A stretch of DNA of 64,000 bases from Erythrophleum ivorense (Eukaryota; Streptophyta; Magnoliopsida; Fabales; Fabaceae): positions 15,792,556-15,856,555 of the forward strand of contig JAIUCV010000001.1 of assembly GCA_026724425.1 (NCBI GenBank), in the 5' to 3' direction. The position numbers were made by a program, and so were the translations under genes. This document shows, in pieces, positions 12,481 through 24,455 of this stretch. Numbering within the stretch: position 1 is the first letter of the stretch; the number at the start of each line of letters is the position of its first letter. The notes under the pieces are model-generated. The model saw only the letters and a list, made by a program, of their open reading frames with translations, was not told the origin of the DNA and searched no databases.

Positions 12481-13290
12481 CAAAATCCAAAGATGTGACT
12501 AGCATACGTACTAAAAGAATCTTGGATTCATTAGCCTAACCTATGATCTATTGTCTACTTGGCTATTCCTAATATAATATTTTAAATAGCAAAACACAAA
12601 TAAATTATGTATCTGAAACTCATCATACTTCATTTTAAATAATTAATTTTCAAACATGTCTAATTCTTGTAAAAATTCTAGTAAAGTTTTCCCTGATCTC
12701 CTAAAAGTTTACAATTGCCCAACACAACCATTTCTAATAGAAGAAAACTTCACTTTCAATCCTTATTAGCTCTACTATCCATACAAGGGTGGGGGATCCT
12801 GCTTGTGGGTGTTGTGGAATTGAATTTAGATTTCAAAATATTTCATATATGCGAATAATAAAATAAGGAATATCCATTCGAAGCAATTACAGGGCACATA
12901 ATGATAGGCTAGTTCCTTCTACACCATAGATAAAGATTCTGGTTTAACCTTATTATCTGAAAAACTAAATATTTCCCAAGTAAATAACATTTCACAAATA
13001 ACTAGAAATAAATAATTAATTAAAAGAGTGATTGTGTAATTAAATAATTAAATGAAACATTGTAAATGAGTACTTTTGGTCAACCTTCAAGTTGAGAATT
13101 TATGTTTCTCAATAAATGAACAAATTTATGCTTCTCAATTTTTCCCCCATGGTCATTATAAATAATTAAAGTACACCTAAATATTTTGTAAGGTAAAGTT
13201 GATATGATTTGTGTATGGAAAAAGGTCTCACAAAGTTTTAGTGAGGTGGAAGAAATTTTAAGGTTCAAGAGGCCATTTTATTTATTAGGT
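12473..13290. other. Unassigned, possible LTR piece starting TGTCACACCC
   Basis: The sequence changes character at TGTCACACCCAAAATCC, a start common in plant gypsy LTR ends. No matching second end, PBS or coding domain is visible, so this is only a suggestion. The rest is AT-rich and non-coding; the short minus-strand open frame at 13080-13268 has no recognisable domain. Confidence 0.3.
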
Positions 13291-13299
13291 AACTTGTAG

Positions 13300-13450
13300 T
13301 GAGAATGGCTTGCCCCTAAAAAGTTTTAGGCACATTTGAGGTGACCATGCTGGCTTTAGCAACCTCTAAGAGATGCTTCTTGTTCTTCTTAGCAACCCCA
13401 TTGTGAGGTATAAACATAGGAACTTTGAAGCACAATGCCATGGTTGGTTA
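13300..13450 (-). pseudogene. Ty1/copia integrase fragment
   Basis: Minus-strand translation gives FKVPMFIPHNGVAKKNKK followed by HLLEVAKASMVTSNVPK. This matches the copia integrase core around the catalytic Glu (usual form TPQQNGVAERKNRHLLEVAR). It lies downstream of the gag and protease pieces at 17-19 kb on the same strand. It is therefore probably the continuation of that copia element, separated by gypsy LTR C. Reverse transcriptase is not seen to the left, so the 3' part is lost. Confidence 0.7.
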
Positions 13451-13899
13451 AAAAGAACTAAGGGTGGAATTGAAATAATTTCAAGCATTGCCTAATTAGA
13501 AATTTTTTATTTGGGTGTGAAATTGATTTTTAACTAAATGAAAAAAAAGTTCAAAAACCACTAGCTACTTTAGGTTTCTCTTTTAAAAGATACACCTAGA
13601 TCAAATAAGTATAATCATTAATAAATGCCATAAACCTCTTGTAATGCCATCAAAGAATAAACACATATTTTATATTATAATATACCTATAGTATCAATTT
13701 CTTATCTTTAATACTTTTAGTAGTAAGAAATATCGACATTAAAGACTCAATTTCTTCAAATGAGCATAATTACATAATTTTATCATATACATCCCAAGAT
13801 TCATACTAAACAAATTTGTTCAACATGAAACATCATAAAAAGAAGCACAATTTTCTGACCTTAAGCCACACTTTAAACTACTACTTTTACATATTTTTG

Positions 13900-16800
13900 C
13901 ATATTAGACACTAATTTCAAAAATTCATATTTTGGGCTATAAAATTTTGATTCATGTAAATTAGGTGTCTACGAAAAGCTCAAGACATGAACTATATGTT
14001 GTAAAAATTTCAAAGTAAAACAAGTTCATTGGACTATGAAAATCTAATAGAACAATAACTACTGATGTTTTTGAACATATATCAGACTAGAAATTTGAAC
14101 ATGCATATCTTTGCCTACACAGTTTTATTTTATCCAAACTCAGTGGTTATAGAAAGTTTATAATATCAACTATATACTTGTAAAATTTTATGAGTATTGG
14201 AGTTCATTTAGCCCTTTAAATACACAAAAATCCAAATCTAACCATATAAACAGTGCCCAATAATTTCTGCAATTTTTAGCCAATTTTAGAAAATCATAAT
14301 AAATTCTACAGAGTTTAAAAAATTATTTTCTTTAAATCTATGGAAAGTTCTAAATGAGCTCTAAATTCTTATCAAATTTTATCCAAAAATTTACTCATTT
14401 GGTCTAGTTTTGGTTCTGGTACACAAGATGGCTCAAAGTGATGCATATTTGTATCCAAATGGTTCAAAATGGACCCCTTCAACTCATGTGAACACTTGAG
14501 CACATCCCAGATATGAAATTCAACATATATAACTAATTTATCATGTCCCAAGCCTTATGCAACTCAAATTCACTCATCCACTTGTCATAACACATATACA
14601 TTCCATGGCTCATATATGATCAAAGTGCATAATCTTGCACGTTTACATTCAAAAATAACATTTACATCATAATCCCATACTTTTATATTTGTGGAAATGG
14701 TTACATCACAAAATAATCGTATACATTCTCTCATATGTAACAAAATACATAAAATGCTAAATTGTTGTCAAAGTAAGACCACTCATGCTTTTTGGTCTCT
14801 ATCTTTGCTTCCTTAAGAGTTCCTTAAACATGGTTAGCAATAATATGAAGGAGAGTGAGATTCTATGAATCCCAATAGCTCATTCAACCTTCAAGCACAC
14901 TTACAAGGTATATTTTTATGTTAAAGAGAGCAAGTATGCATAATGAACATCCAATTAACAATCATAACTATGTACATAAAATCATATGGATTCGTCAAGA
15001 TAAAAAAAAAGTTCTAAGGACTTTTGCTTTAGCCTCACCTAATTATTTGGGACTTTTGGTTTAGTCACATCCACTTTTAAATACTTTTGACTTAGGTCAC
15101 TCACATTTGAGACTTTTGGCCTTGTTTCACCCATATTTAAGGACTTTGAGCTTCACCTCACCCAAATCAATGGACTTTTGGTATAACCTCACTCATTAAA
15201 AGCCATTCCAAAATTTAGATGCATTCAATATCACTTAATTACATAAAATCATCAAGCCAATAGCAACAAGAATAATTTATAATCCATACACATATAAAAG
15301 CAATCAATGACACTCAAATAGCTAATATAAGCATACAAGAATTGATGAAGTGCTATCCTTACTCAAAGAAGCACAAAATTTTCCCTTGGTCTCTTAATGC
15401 ACACTTTTGGCCTCACACAAGCACTTGAAAGGAGATTTATTTGTTTGGCCTAGACATATCAAACAAAGCATAAACATATCAATGAAACCATATTTGGACT
15501 CAAATAAGACTTACATAAGCTAACTCTAGTTTTAGGTTTCCATATGATTCCATTTAGTAGCATAATGAAACAACCCATATCAATTAATTTCTTGGCTCTA
15601 ATTTTTTACCCAATATAAGTCATATGACTATATTCAAACTCATTGGAGTCATCACAAACTTAATTTAAAGAGTTAAACATAAAAAATGCTTCTTTATGCA
15701 TAATATAACCCTAAACTTTCACTTTTCAAAATAAAAAATTTTAAATTCAAACTAATGGTTTTTTTAGTGTTTATAATTCATATCTAGACAATTTCTAATC
15801 TTAAAATCAAAGAAAACTCTCCTTAGGTATCTCATATTGTTCTTAGCTGAGACATGTGTAATGAGAGGCACCCGTAGAATTTTGTTTAATTCTTTTAGGG
15901 AAATGGCACTTATGAAGCTTCCTTAGCATTTTCTTAGCTTAATTAAACTCTTACATGATTTGAAACATCAACTCAAAGCTTCATACTTCCTAAGGGGCAA
16001 GTAAAAACCTAGGTTCTATAACTTGCAACCAATAGCTTTCTATTTGATTATTTTGGTTCCCTATTAATCCCCATACTTCTAAATCCCATTTCTTATTAAG
16101 TTTAAGCCAAAACCAAACCCTCTCTAAATTGTTCTGGGTCTAGCCAAATTGAGAAGAGCAAGGAAGAACCAAGAAAAACAAGCTTTACATAGGAAATCAT
16201 ACCTTAATCAATTCCTTACTAAATGGTGTTTCTTATGCTCCTAAAGCTTTCTTCAAACTCCCTCTTCGCTCTACTGAACCAGCCATAAAATTTCACCATT
16301 CAAAATTCTAAAACCATAAAAGGAGAAAGGAGAAAGAGGAGAAGAACATTTACAAAGGTAAGAGTAACAAATTCTCCATGTTTACATACCTATAAGCCTT
16401 GATTTTCTTTCCTTTTTCTCTTTCCTCCCTCCCACATTTTGGTTCGATCTAGTTCTATTTTAGAGCCAAAATAAGTCAGTTGGGGTGAGGGAGAGAGGGG
16501 TGGAATAAAAAAGAAAGAAGAGATATTTATTACTTTTACAAAATTTCATCTATGTCCTTTGCATTTTAATTTCTCCATTTGAGCTCATTTTAATTCCTTT
16601 TTTAGATCCATCTTTCCCATCATAAAATTTAGGTCTTCTAATTCATTAAAAATCTTTGGTTTCAAATTAATATGATTTAAAACCTTACTAAACAGTTCAA
16701 TTAAAATTTACGTCAACTGACAACCTAAATTGTACACCAGAAAGGTTTGAACCATTTGGACGATTCCTATAGTTTTCAAGGTCTCTGAAAGTTCTAGTGA

Positions 16801-17150
16801 GTTCAATGTTACCATTTAAAGATCTCTCATTTGATTTTTTAAAAAATTTACCTAAAATTATGATTTTGCCACCAACCTTCGATCCACTTCGTTTATCCGT
16901 TTTGGCTCTAATTTTGGACTAGTCTCATTTTTTTAACCATTTCTTTAAATGTTCTAGTTAACATCTTATTCTTAATTTACCTCTATTTGCGTTGCTTTAG
17001 GACCTTTCATATCATTTTATCAATTTTGGTTTAATTTTATTACACCTCTTTACACCATTGACATTTTTCACATACCCTAAATATCACTATGTATGAGGAT
17101 GAAAGGCTCAATTGGTAGGTATATGTGGGAAAGGTAAGATTTTAAGACAT
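13900..17150 (-). mobile_element. Gypsy LTR (LTR C), ends diverged
   Basis: Diverged but collinear with LTRs A, E and F. It has the 'catataaacagtgcccaat' block (14235), 'gagtgagattctatgaatcc' followed by 'aatagctca' (14855-14882), the repeated 'gacttttggttt...cctcacc' block (15020-15200), 'cccatcataaaatttagg' (16616) and 'gttttcaaggtctctgaaag' (16772). I could not find clean TGTAACACC or ATTACA ends, so the limits are approximate. It interrupts the copia integrase of the surrounding element. It may be a solo LTR, since no gypsy coding sequence adjoins it. Confidence 0.7.
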
Positions 17151-17189
17151 GTTTGGACATTCGACAAAACTCACACTGAAGTTAAGAGA

Positions 17190-17720
17190 AATTTTTATTT
17201 ATTAGATAAGAAAACATATGCTTCATGTACCAAAGGCATAGGTGGCCTAACCTAGAATGCCACAAAAGTACATTATTCTTGGGTGAACTACTTATAGTCA
17301 TAGCTATTATTCTTTCTTGCTAGTCCTTGAAGATAGTACAAGCTGACTTACTCCCTAGTATTGTCAAGCATCCTTCCCGATTCCAAGTCTTGAAACATGC
17401 ACTCATTGAGAAATTAGTCACACATTTTAAGTCTCTTGCAATTTTACTAATTGAAAGTAAGTTGCACATTAACTTGGGAACAAGAAGTAAATCTTCAAGT
17501 AGAAAATATAGTCAATTTTACTTCACGATACCTTTAACTTTAAACAATGATCTATCAACAATTTGAACCATTAATTTTTTCATAACAAAGAATAGATTTA
17601 TTAAAGGAAGACACGTTACTAGTCATATGGTTACTTGCCCTCGAATCAACTATCCAAGAGTTTGAAATGAGGACCTATAAATACAAAGTCATCATGAGTT
17701 TATCTATTTAGGTAAACATT
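17190..17720 (-). pseudogene. Ty1/copia protease and GAG-pre-integrase fragment
   Basis: Minus-strand translation near 17610-17665 reads SNSWIVDSRASNHMTSNVSS. This is the copia retropepsin motif, normally WIIDSGASDHMT, with the catalytic DSG changed to DSR (codons at 17636-17647). Downstream on the same strand, pieces of the region leading to the GAG-pre-integrase domain are recognisable (SQ/NLLSI-type sequence, with 'LHVPK'-like coding near 17450). Frames are broken several times. It lies between the gag start at 18736 and LTR C. Confidence 0.75.
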
Positions 17721-18541
17721 CCTATTATCAATAACCTTTTCTGAAGTTTAGCTTTGCTTACCACCAAGTAATTGTTGTGGGAACTTCTTTTGCTCTTGAC
17801 TAATTGGTATGGGCTTAGGTTAGGCAATTTTACTATTTTCATTAATCACCATTATACCATGAGCATCATTTTAGTTTTTAAGTTTCCAATCAACTGGCTT
17901 CCCATGAAGTTTCCAACGACTATCCTTTGTGTGCCTTGTTTTATGGAAGTGCTCACACTAAGGTCTTCCTTCTTTCTTCATATTATGATTTGTAATTTTG
18001 GTACCACCAGTTATAAAAGCCAAAGACTCATATTCTAGTTGTACTATCTAAGGGCCTTGGGTAAGCCTTCTTCTACTTTCTTCCTACTTTGCTTTAGAGA
18101 AGACTTTTATCAATAATGGCAAAGGATGCACAACCATTATTCTTCTGTTAACTTCTTTAAAGTTAGGGTTAAGACTAAGAAGAAAATGTAAATTCTTTCT
18201 TTCTCTAGCAACTTATGACAATACTTTGCATCTACAACACACGTCCAACTATGAACCTCTTAAGTATCAAGCTACTACTAGTAACATATTAGGAAATTGA
18301 AGTAATATGTGATAGTAGCCTCCTCTTGTTTGTAATCATGTAGCGAGCCTTTAATTTCAAAGACAACAATAGTGTTATTAATTGAAGAATAATATTGTTG
18401 CATTGTTACTTAAATCTCCCTAATAGTTTTATAGAGAATAAAATTCACTCATATGCTGATGGTCATTGAATTAATCAACCATGATATAGTCATATTATTC
18501 TCTGCATCCTAAACTGGAAATCCTGGATCGCTTGGAGTGGG

Positions 18542-18736
18542 CTAAAAGGTATCACCCATAAGATATCCAACTTTTCTTTTTCCTTTCAAATATATCATCA
18601 CACTAGAGGACCATGTCAAATAATTATTGTCATTCAACTTATGCCTAATGATGAGAGTCGGAGATGCCTTAGATGAGTTAGAAAAAGTAGGTGCTCTAGT
18701 GCTAGATGAAACTTTATAGGCATTTGATGCAACCAC
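18542..18736 (-). pseudogene. Ty1/copia gag N-terminus
   Basis: This open frame encodes MVASNAYKVSSSTRAPTFSN, and later KLNDNNYLTWSSSVMIYLKG followed by KRKVGYLMG. That matches the N-terminal gag domain of plant copia elements, where the typical text is KLNGSNYLSWSRSVLLFLKG...GYLTG. It begins about 105 bp inside the LTR and PBS, as expected for gag. The frame ends after 64 residues, so the gene is truncated by mutation. Confidence 0.85.
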
Positions 18737-18829
18737 TACTAACTTAATGGAAGTACTCTATTCACCTAGAGCCTTTGTATTTAAGGCTAAAACATGGCCA
18801 AACACAATTTAAGGTTAATTAGGCTTCAT

Positions 18830-18841
18830 GCTCTAATACCA
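18830..18841 (-). other. Primer-binding site of copia element
   Basis: The minus strand reads TGGTATTAGAGC, complementary to the initiator Met tRNA 3' end with one mismatch. It directly abuts the LTR end (...TTTCA) at 18842 and lies upstream of the gag start at 18736. Confidence 0.85.
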
Positions 18842-19104
18842 TGAAACATGACAGGGAAAGCACAAAATAAAGGATGGAAGAGAAATGTGCTCTTTTTTTT
18901 ATCTCTCTAAGCACCAAATACAAATAAATAAGGAAAATGAAATTATTAGAATTACATCTAATCCCATAATTATAGTAATGGTTACAATAAGACATAATTC
19001 CACTAAATTAGTGGAAAATAAATAAGTACATAATGAAGAAAGTTGACATGAAAAAATAAAATATTCTAACATAAAAGATGTAAAAGACCACACGCACTTT
19101 AACA
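18842..19104 (-). mobile_element. Ty1/copia 5' LTR, about 263 bp
   Basis: The minus strand runs from TGTTAAAGTGCGTG (19104) to ...CATGTTTCA (18842), giving the TG...CA ends of an LTR next to the PBS. The short length is normal for copia. Tandem-array sequence resumes immediately to the right, so the right boundary is well supported. I could not find a matching left LTR. Confidence 0.7.
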
Positions 19105-19258
19105 AATAAGACTGAAGTAAGGCACCTAAACTTTAATTAGACTTAAGTGTTCCTAAATATTGACAGGACCTAGGTATGTATTCTTGAAATTTAATAGGAC
19201 TAAGATAGGTTTGCTTGAGCTTAAACTTTGATAAGACTAGAGTAGGAGCACCTATGTA
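19105..19258. repeat. Displaced piece of the tandem array
   Basis: 'gaagtaaggcacctaaact', 'gacaggacctaggtatgtat' and 'ttgagcttaaactttgataa' are units of the 7.6-11.9 kb array in the same orientation. They adjoin the copia LTR end. The copia element therefore inserted into the array or into a long extension of it. Confidence 0.8.
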
Positions 19259-19261
19259 ATA

Positions 19262-21655
19262 ACTTGAAAAAAATAAAAAATATATATAATAATAATATGA
19301 TTAAAAAAAACCTTTCTTTTATTCTATTTCTTTCTTATCTTCTTTCCTTATTTTTTTCAATTCTTCTTCCATTCCTTTTATTTTGCATTCAGCCTCTCCC
19401 CCTCGTCACCATTGCCCATGCTTCTTTCAACTACTTTTGCCATTGTTTAGCCACCAAGTCCCCTCACCGGTGTTGTCTAATCTCACCCAAGTCTTCTTCT
19501 CTTCTGTTCTATCACTGATGGTTCATGGTAGTGGCTAAAGCTGTTGTCGATGATGGTAGGTACCTGCTCTAGTACTCTCATTTTTCTTCATTTTCATTGC
19601 AAAATTCTTTTATTATTACCCTTCCTTCCTTAATTTTGACCTATTTCCTTTTAATCAAGGTCAAAATGTTATTACTTCCTCCTTCCTTACATTATGGCTA
19701 AAGCTAGCTCGTGGGAATTAGGGTTTTTGAGTGTGAGCCTTACAACATTGTTAATTCTAATCTAATCTTCAATTTCTAGCTCTAAATTCTAAACTTAAAT
19801 TGAGTAGCTAAATAGGTAGCCCTAGGTTCATTGTTAGTTGTAAGAATGAAGGATAAGTTTAGGGAATGTTAGGAACTGATTGCATTGCAATACAAGAATG
19901 TTAGGAACTGATTATTTGAGCCATATAATAATCCAATGAGTTATGAGTGTTATTAGGAAGCTCTGCATATATTGATACTGGAAGAAGAAAGTTATAAGAA
20001 GAGGACTAGGTGCCGCGGTAGTGTTAGACACCATCAATGAGTAGAAAATAGATTATAATATGTTTTATGGGTTACTTCGTTGTTTGTAATTTGATGGTAA
20101 CAATAGTTACATTTTGATCAGATCATCTTATGCATAGTTCTAACATAATGGGCCCTTACTTACATGATCTCTATGTCTTGGCTAAATAATGTCATTAGGT
20201 GGGTTGGAACAATGGTTTAGCTTTATGTATTAGTGTAATTATTGTATGTCCCTCTTATGTTTTATGCAGTGCTATTCTGAAATTTAAAGGCGATATGTAT
20301 TAGTAACAATAGAGGAAACGTGAATGATTATATGGGAATCATTATGTTAGCCAACTAAAACCAATTGCATTGCAATACAAATTAAAAAAATATAACTTTA
20401 TAACTTGAAACCTATATTAATCATAGCTCCCTTAAGTTTAATAAATTGTAGTCATAACTTTTTAAAAAAATTGATTTTCTTATTCAAATCTTTGTACTCC
20501 TTGTTGTATCTATTCTAATATATTGGAGTTTAATTTTTGTAAAAGCATTTATTTACCAATTATTTAGTCAATTATTTTTTTTCAAATTATTTATTTAGTT
20601 TCACTTACTATGCTATATGTAACCCATTAGCTATTATATGTTACTTGATTCATGGTGAGATGTGGATCCAAAATGGGGTTCCATAATTGGTAACCAAGAG
20701 TATGGCTTAGGTACACTTAGATAAATGAAAGAAAGTTTGGGTGGAAAAGGAGCTACTCATTAGGTGTAGCCACCTATGATAGGATAAAGAGCTACTAACG
20801 AGATGAAGCCACCCCTAAGGATTTATGTCATAACATGCTAATGATATATGGCGAAGGAGATACCTATTAGGTGTAGCTACTCGTGCTAGGGTAAGGAGCT
20901 ACCAATAAGGCATGGTCGCCACCAATAAGGACTAACCTGGATTTCCATATGATTTCCATGTCAAAAACTTAACTTGATAATGAGTATTTCATGTATATGT
21001 TCTATATTATTTGGTTTGTCTCAGTCATTACTAGCATATTTTCAATTACTATAATTTATTATCTACTCATTGAGTTTCTAACTCATTCTTTAAATTTCAA
21101 CCTTTTAGATAGTGGTGTTAAACCTAGCCTGCCTCCCTTATCATAATTCTAAAGGCGTTGTAATGGTAAGCCATTTTTTTTTAGAACTGTAAAGGTGTGA
21201 GCCAATTTTTTTGAATTGTGAGGGTGTGATTGTTTTGTTGCAGCAAATTTTTGAAAGATAATTATAATGTACTCTAGATATAGTTTTACTTGACATAGGC
21301 AGATCCCCCTCACTTAATTTTCTTTTGTTCTTTTGGTATTTTTATTATTATTAGTGGTTAAGAGCATAACTCTCCCTTGCTGATATTATTAGTCTTTAGC
21401 TATTGTGGAAACTTGGGATGTCTAAATTTCAAGGGAAATTCTACCAAAATTTTTACGAAAGCTAAGGATACTTTTATTGATATAATGAGCAATATATGAA
21501 TTGGATGAAGAAATATTGTATTTGTTATATCATCAAAATGATCTCTTCAACCACAGTAGTATTTGCAAGGCTTATGGACTTCTCTATGTCATTCACCTCC
21601 TTATCACTTAGGGTTTGACAACCTAAAACATTAAAAAAAAGTAAGTGCCAAAAAT
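19262..21655 (+). mobile_element. Probable gypsy-type LTR fragment
   Basis: No coding domain is seen. Features I associate with chromovirus-type LTRs are the tandem 'aaggagctac' sub-repeats (20736-20935), 'gatagtggtgttaaacctag' (21110), and 'tgtggaaacttgggatgtct' followed by 'aaatttcaagggaaattct' (21410-21446). Array remnants flank both sides, which fits a single insertion. The ends were not resolved. The 84-residue open frame at 19264-19518 is low-complexity and I do not regard it as a gene. Confidence 0.45.
20736..20935. repeat. Four diverged ~40-bp sub-repeats
   Basis: The unit is 'aaggagctact.attaggtgtagccacc...agg', seen near 20738, 20782, 20852 and 20893, each about 38-40 bp with an extra spacer after the second. 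They lie within the presumed LTR fragment. Confidence 0.65.
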
Positions 21656-21785
21656 TTTGTGTGAGGTAGGCAAGGTGCTTAAACTTGCACATGATTCAAG
21701 TAAGTATGCTTATATAGAACTCAAGTAAATGTATTTGGACTTGAATCTTGATAGGAATCAAGTAAATTACCTAATCTTTTTATCA
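21656..21785. repeat. Second displaced piece of the tandem array
   Basis: 'aggcaaggtgcttaaacttg', 'attcaagtaagtatgctt' and 'ttgataggaatcaagtaaat' are array units in the original orientation. Array sequence thus brackets the LTR-like block at 19.26-21.65 kb. Confidence 0.75.
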
Positions 21786-23900
21786 TCACTCGTGAAACCT
21801 TTCACTTTATGCATTGGTCAAAATGCAAGTCAGGATGGTTAACCATAAAGCTAGATATCACTAAAGAATTTGACACTATCTCTTAGAATTCAATGTCCAT
21901 GCTTAATCTCTAAAACCTCCCCCAACCTTTAAGAAATCTTATCTACTCTTGCCTATCCTCCATCGAATACTTCATTCCCCTAAACAGTTCAAAAATCTCT
22001 CCTTTCTCCTTCTCTTATAATATTAAACAAGGAGACCCTATTTCTCCCTATCTCTTCATTCTAGCCATAGAATTTCTCTCATAAACAATAAACCACTCTA
22101 TTGATAACAAATTATGGTTCTTTTTAAACTTAAAAGCTTAGACTTAAAAGTCTCACACCTTTTGTCAATGACATCTTTGTCTTTACCAAGCTACTGCCTA
22201 AAACTTCCTTGAAATCAAACCAAAAAAAAAATCTTAACACCTGTAGTTCCACTTCTAATATATCCATTAACCTTAACAAGTGAAATATTTGGTTTTCTCC
22301 CTCCATCCCTCACCGTAACAAGTTAAACTTCTCTACCTTCTTTAAAATTAAACCATTTTAAAACCTTAATCACCATCTTGGCTATTCCTTCAGTCCTAAC
22401 CACAATCCCTCATATTCTCTTTTATCCTTGATAAAGTTACTAAAAAAACTTTAAGGGAAAAGAAACCATTTATCCATGGTGGCCTTGGAAAAGCATTATT
22501 TGCCTTAAATCTCATGGTGGCCCTAGAATTCTTTATTGTACCTTCTTGATGCTTGCATTATAGCTAAACTAGGTTGAAAAATTGTTCTTCTTCAAACACA
22601 AATACAACCTAAACCTTAAAAGGAAAAGAAAAAGGAAACTCTTCTTATATTTGGAAAGCATTACAAAACTACCTTGAAATATAATATATATATATATATG
22701 TATGTATGTATATGTATATTAACACTTGTAGTTTCACTTATGGTATATCCATTAAACTTGATAGGTCAAATATTTAGTTTTCTCCTCCCATCCCTCACCA
22801 AAATAGGTCAAACTTCTTTACCTTGTTTAGAATTAAACCATTTTAGAACCTCAATCACTATGTTGGTTATTTCCTTTGTCCTAACCACAAATCCTTATAT
22901 TTCTCTTTTATCCTTGATAAAGTTATCCCAAAAAAAAATCAATGAGGGAAAAGAAACTATCCATCTATAGTGGCCTCGTAAAAATATTATCTACCCTAAA
23001 TCTCATGGTGGCCTTGGAATTCTTTATTGCACCTTTCTTAATGTCTACTTTATCGCTAAAGTAGGTTGAAAACTTGCTATAAACTTAGTATCCTTCTTCA
23101 AAAACAAATACAACCTAAACCTTAGAGAGAAAAAAAAAAGGAAAAAGGAAAGGAAATTATTCTTATATTCATAAAGGCATTAACAAAGATAACAACCTTT
23201 TTTCAAATGGGTTTAACTTGTCTAATAGACTTAAGCTCTTTTGTCAATGCCTAAGAGGACTTTTAGTTTCCTTCAAGAAAACTTAGAAATCTCATCTTAG
23301 GCCCTTTAAACTTCTAAGACATTACCCAAAAATTTAGTAACCTAATCTCTTTTGATTTCTCTTAATCCACCAAAAACCTCTCTTTTATCCTACCTTAAGC
23401 ATCCTAAATGAAATTCAAGCGACTCCAATCCTTATTCACCTTTAATACTACTGAAAAACATTACCTAGAAATCTTCCCCCTAATGGCATATTCACCCTAA
23501 AATTCTCATGCCATCTTTTTATCCCCCAAATGTCAACTCTCCCCCTACTTGGATGTGGAAAATTCTTGCTCATCCTCGTGAAGAATTTTTCCTCTAACAA
23601 TCTGCCAACAATGGCCTTCTAATAGGCTAAAATTTCTATCTTAAAAATTGTCTTGCTTTTGATCTGTATCACTTTTGCACTACCCAAGTTAAGTCCATTA
23701 TCCATATCCTTAAAGACTATCCCTTTACATCTCAATTTTAAAAGTATCATAACATCGCTTCAAATTTCTTTACAAACATCTTCCCAACAAAAAAAATACA
23801 CATAAAATATCATTTTCTTAAAAATCCCTTGGAAAACCATCTTTACATCATCAAATATATCTTCCTTATTAGCTCAAACAAAGCTACTAAATCTTTTTTT
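21786..23900 (+). pseudogene. L1-type LINE reverse transcriptase remnant
   Basis: Translation of 21835-22090 gives WLTIKLDITKEFDTIS, then NIKQGDPISPYLFILAIEFLS. These match plant non-LTR reverse transcriptase blocks (KLDISKAFDTISW and RQGDPLSPYLFVLAMEVLS). Further along, ICLKSHGGPRIL (22495-22535) and IYPKSHGGLGIL (22988-23022) match the CRPKSEGGLGI block near the end of the LINE ORF. The two copies reflect an internal duplication. Later sequence (23540-23800) resembles the zinc-binding end of LINE ORF2 but weakly. Many stops and shifts; non-functional. Confidence 0.8.
22230..23185. repeat. Tandem duplication within the LINE (about 480 bp per copy)
   Basis: About 22232-22667 and 22716-23183 align along their length: 'aacacctgtagttccac' versus 'aacacttgtagtttcac', 'tcctaaccacaatccctcat' versus 'tcctaaccacaaatccttat', 'ttatccttgataaagtta' in both. 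They end in similar GA-rich runs. A TA/TATG microsatellite (22680-22715) lies at the junction. Confidence 0.85.
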
Positions 23901-24076
23901 TTTTAACACTTCCTAGGAACAACCCTTATCTCTTGGTTCTAGATAAATGTTAATGGCTTTGTTTGTAAAGACTTTATTTTTTTTTAAGACTTACTATTAA
24001 GGAGCTTTTCCTTGCCTCCCTCTTTTATTTTTTTTCCTTTTTAATTTCCTTTGCATAAAAAAATACTAACTTTTTA

Positions 24077-24455
24077 TAAGGTTTGGTTAAATTACATGCT
24101 GTGCCTTTTTGGTTTTGAAAATATCATTTGTTTTCCCTAATATTTGGTATATATTGCAAAACCATACGTCCTATTTATTTTTTATTAATGAAGTTAGCTT
24201 TTTGCATAATATGAGACTATCATTTGATTCTTAATATTAGAATAAAGGGAGTTAGTTGATGTTAAGCCTCTATAATGATTGTAAATACAACTAAATATTT
24301 TTATTTTTGAATGGAATACATATTGTGCAAAAAATTAGCTTCATTGACAAAGAGTAAATTGTTGGAGAAGCTTTTCCAATATAAATCAAATGTTAAGGAA
24401 GCAAATGATATTTTTGAAATGAAAAGGTGGTCAAGTCTAGTTTAGCCAAACCTTA
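24077..24455. mobile_element. MITE or foldback element with about 100-bp inverted arms
   Basis: The left end TAAGGTTTGGTTAAATTAC, then GGTTTTGAAAATATCATTTG, is mirrored at the right end. The reverse complement of 24380-24455 reads TAAGGTTTGGCTAAACTAG, then TTTCAAAAATATCATTTGC. The inverted similarity extends about 100 bp on each side and leaves a roughly 200-bp centre. There is no coding sequence. A target duplication was not clear. Confidence 0.7.

Noticed and set aside
19264..19518. 84-codon frame with hydrophobic stretches
   Set aside because: Pyrimidine-rich sequence gives Leu, Phe and Ser runs by chance. It lies in an LTR-like block with no gene signals.
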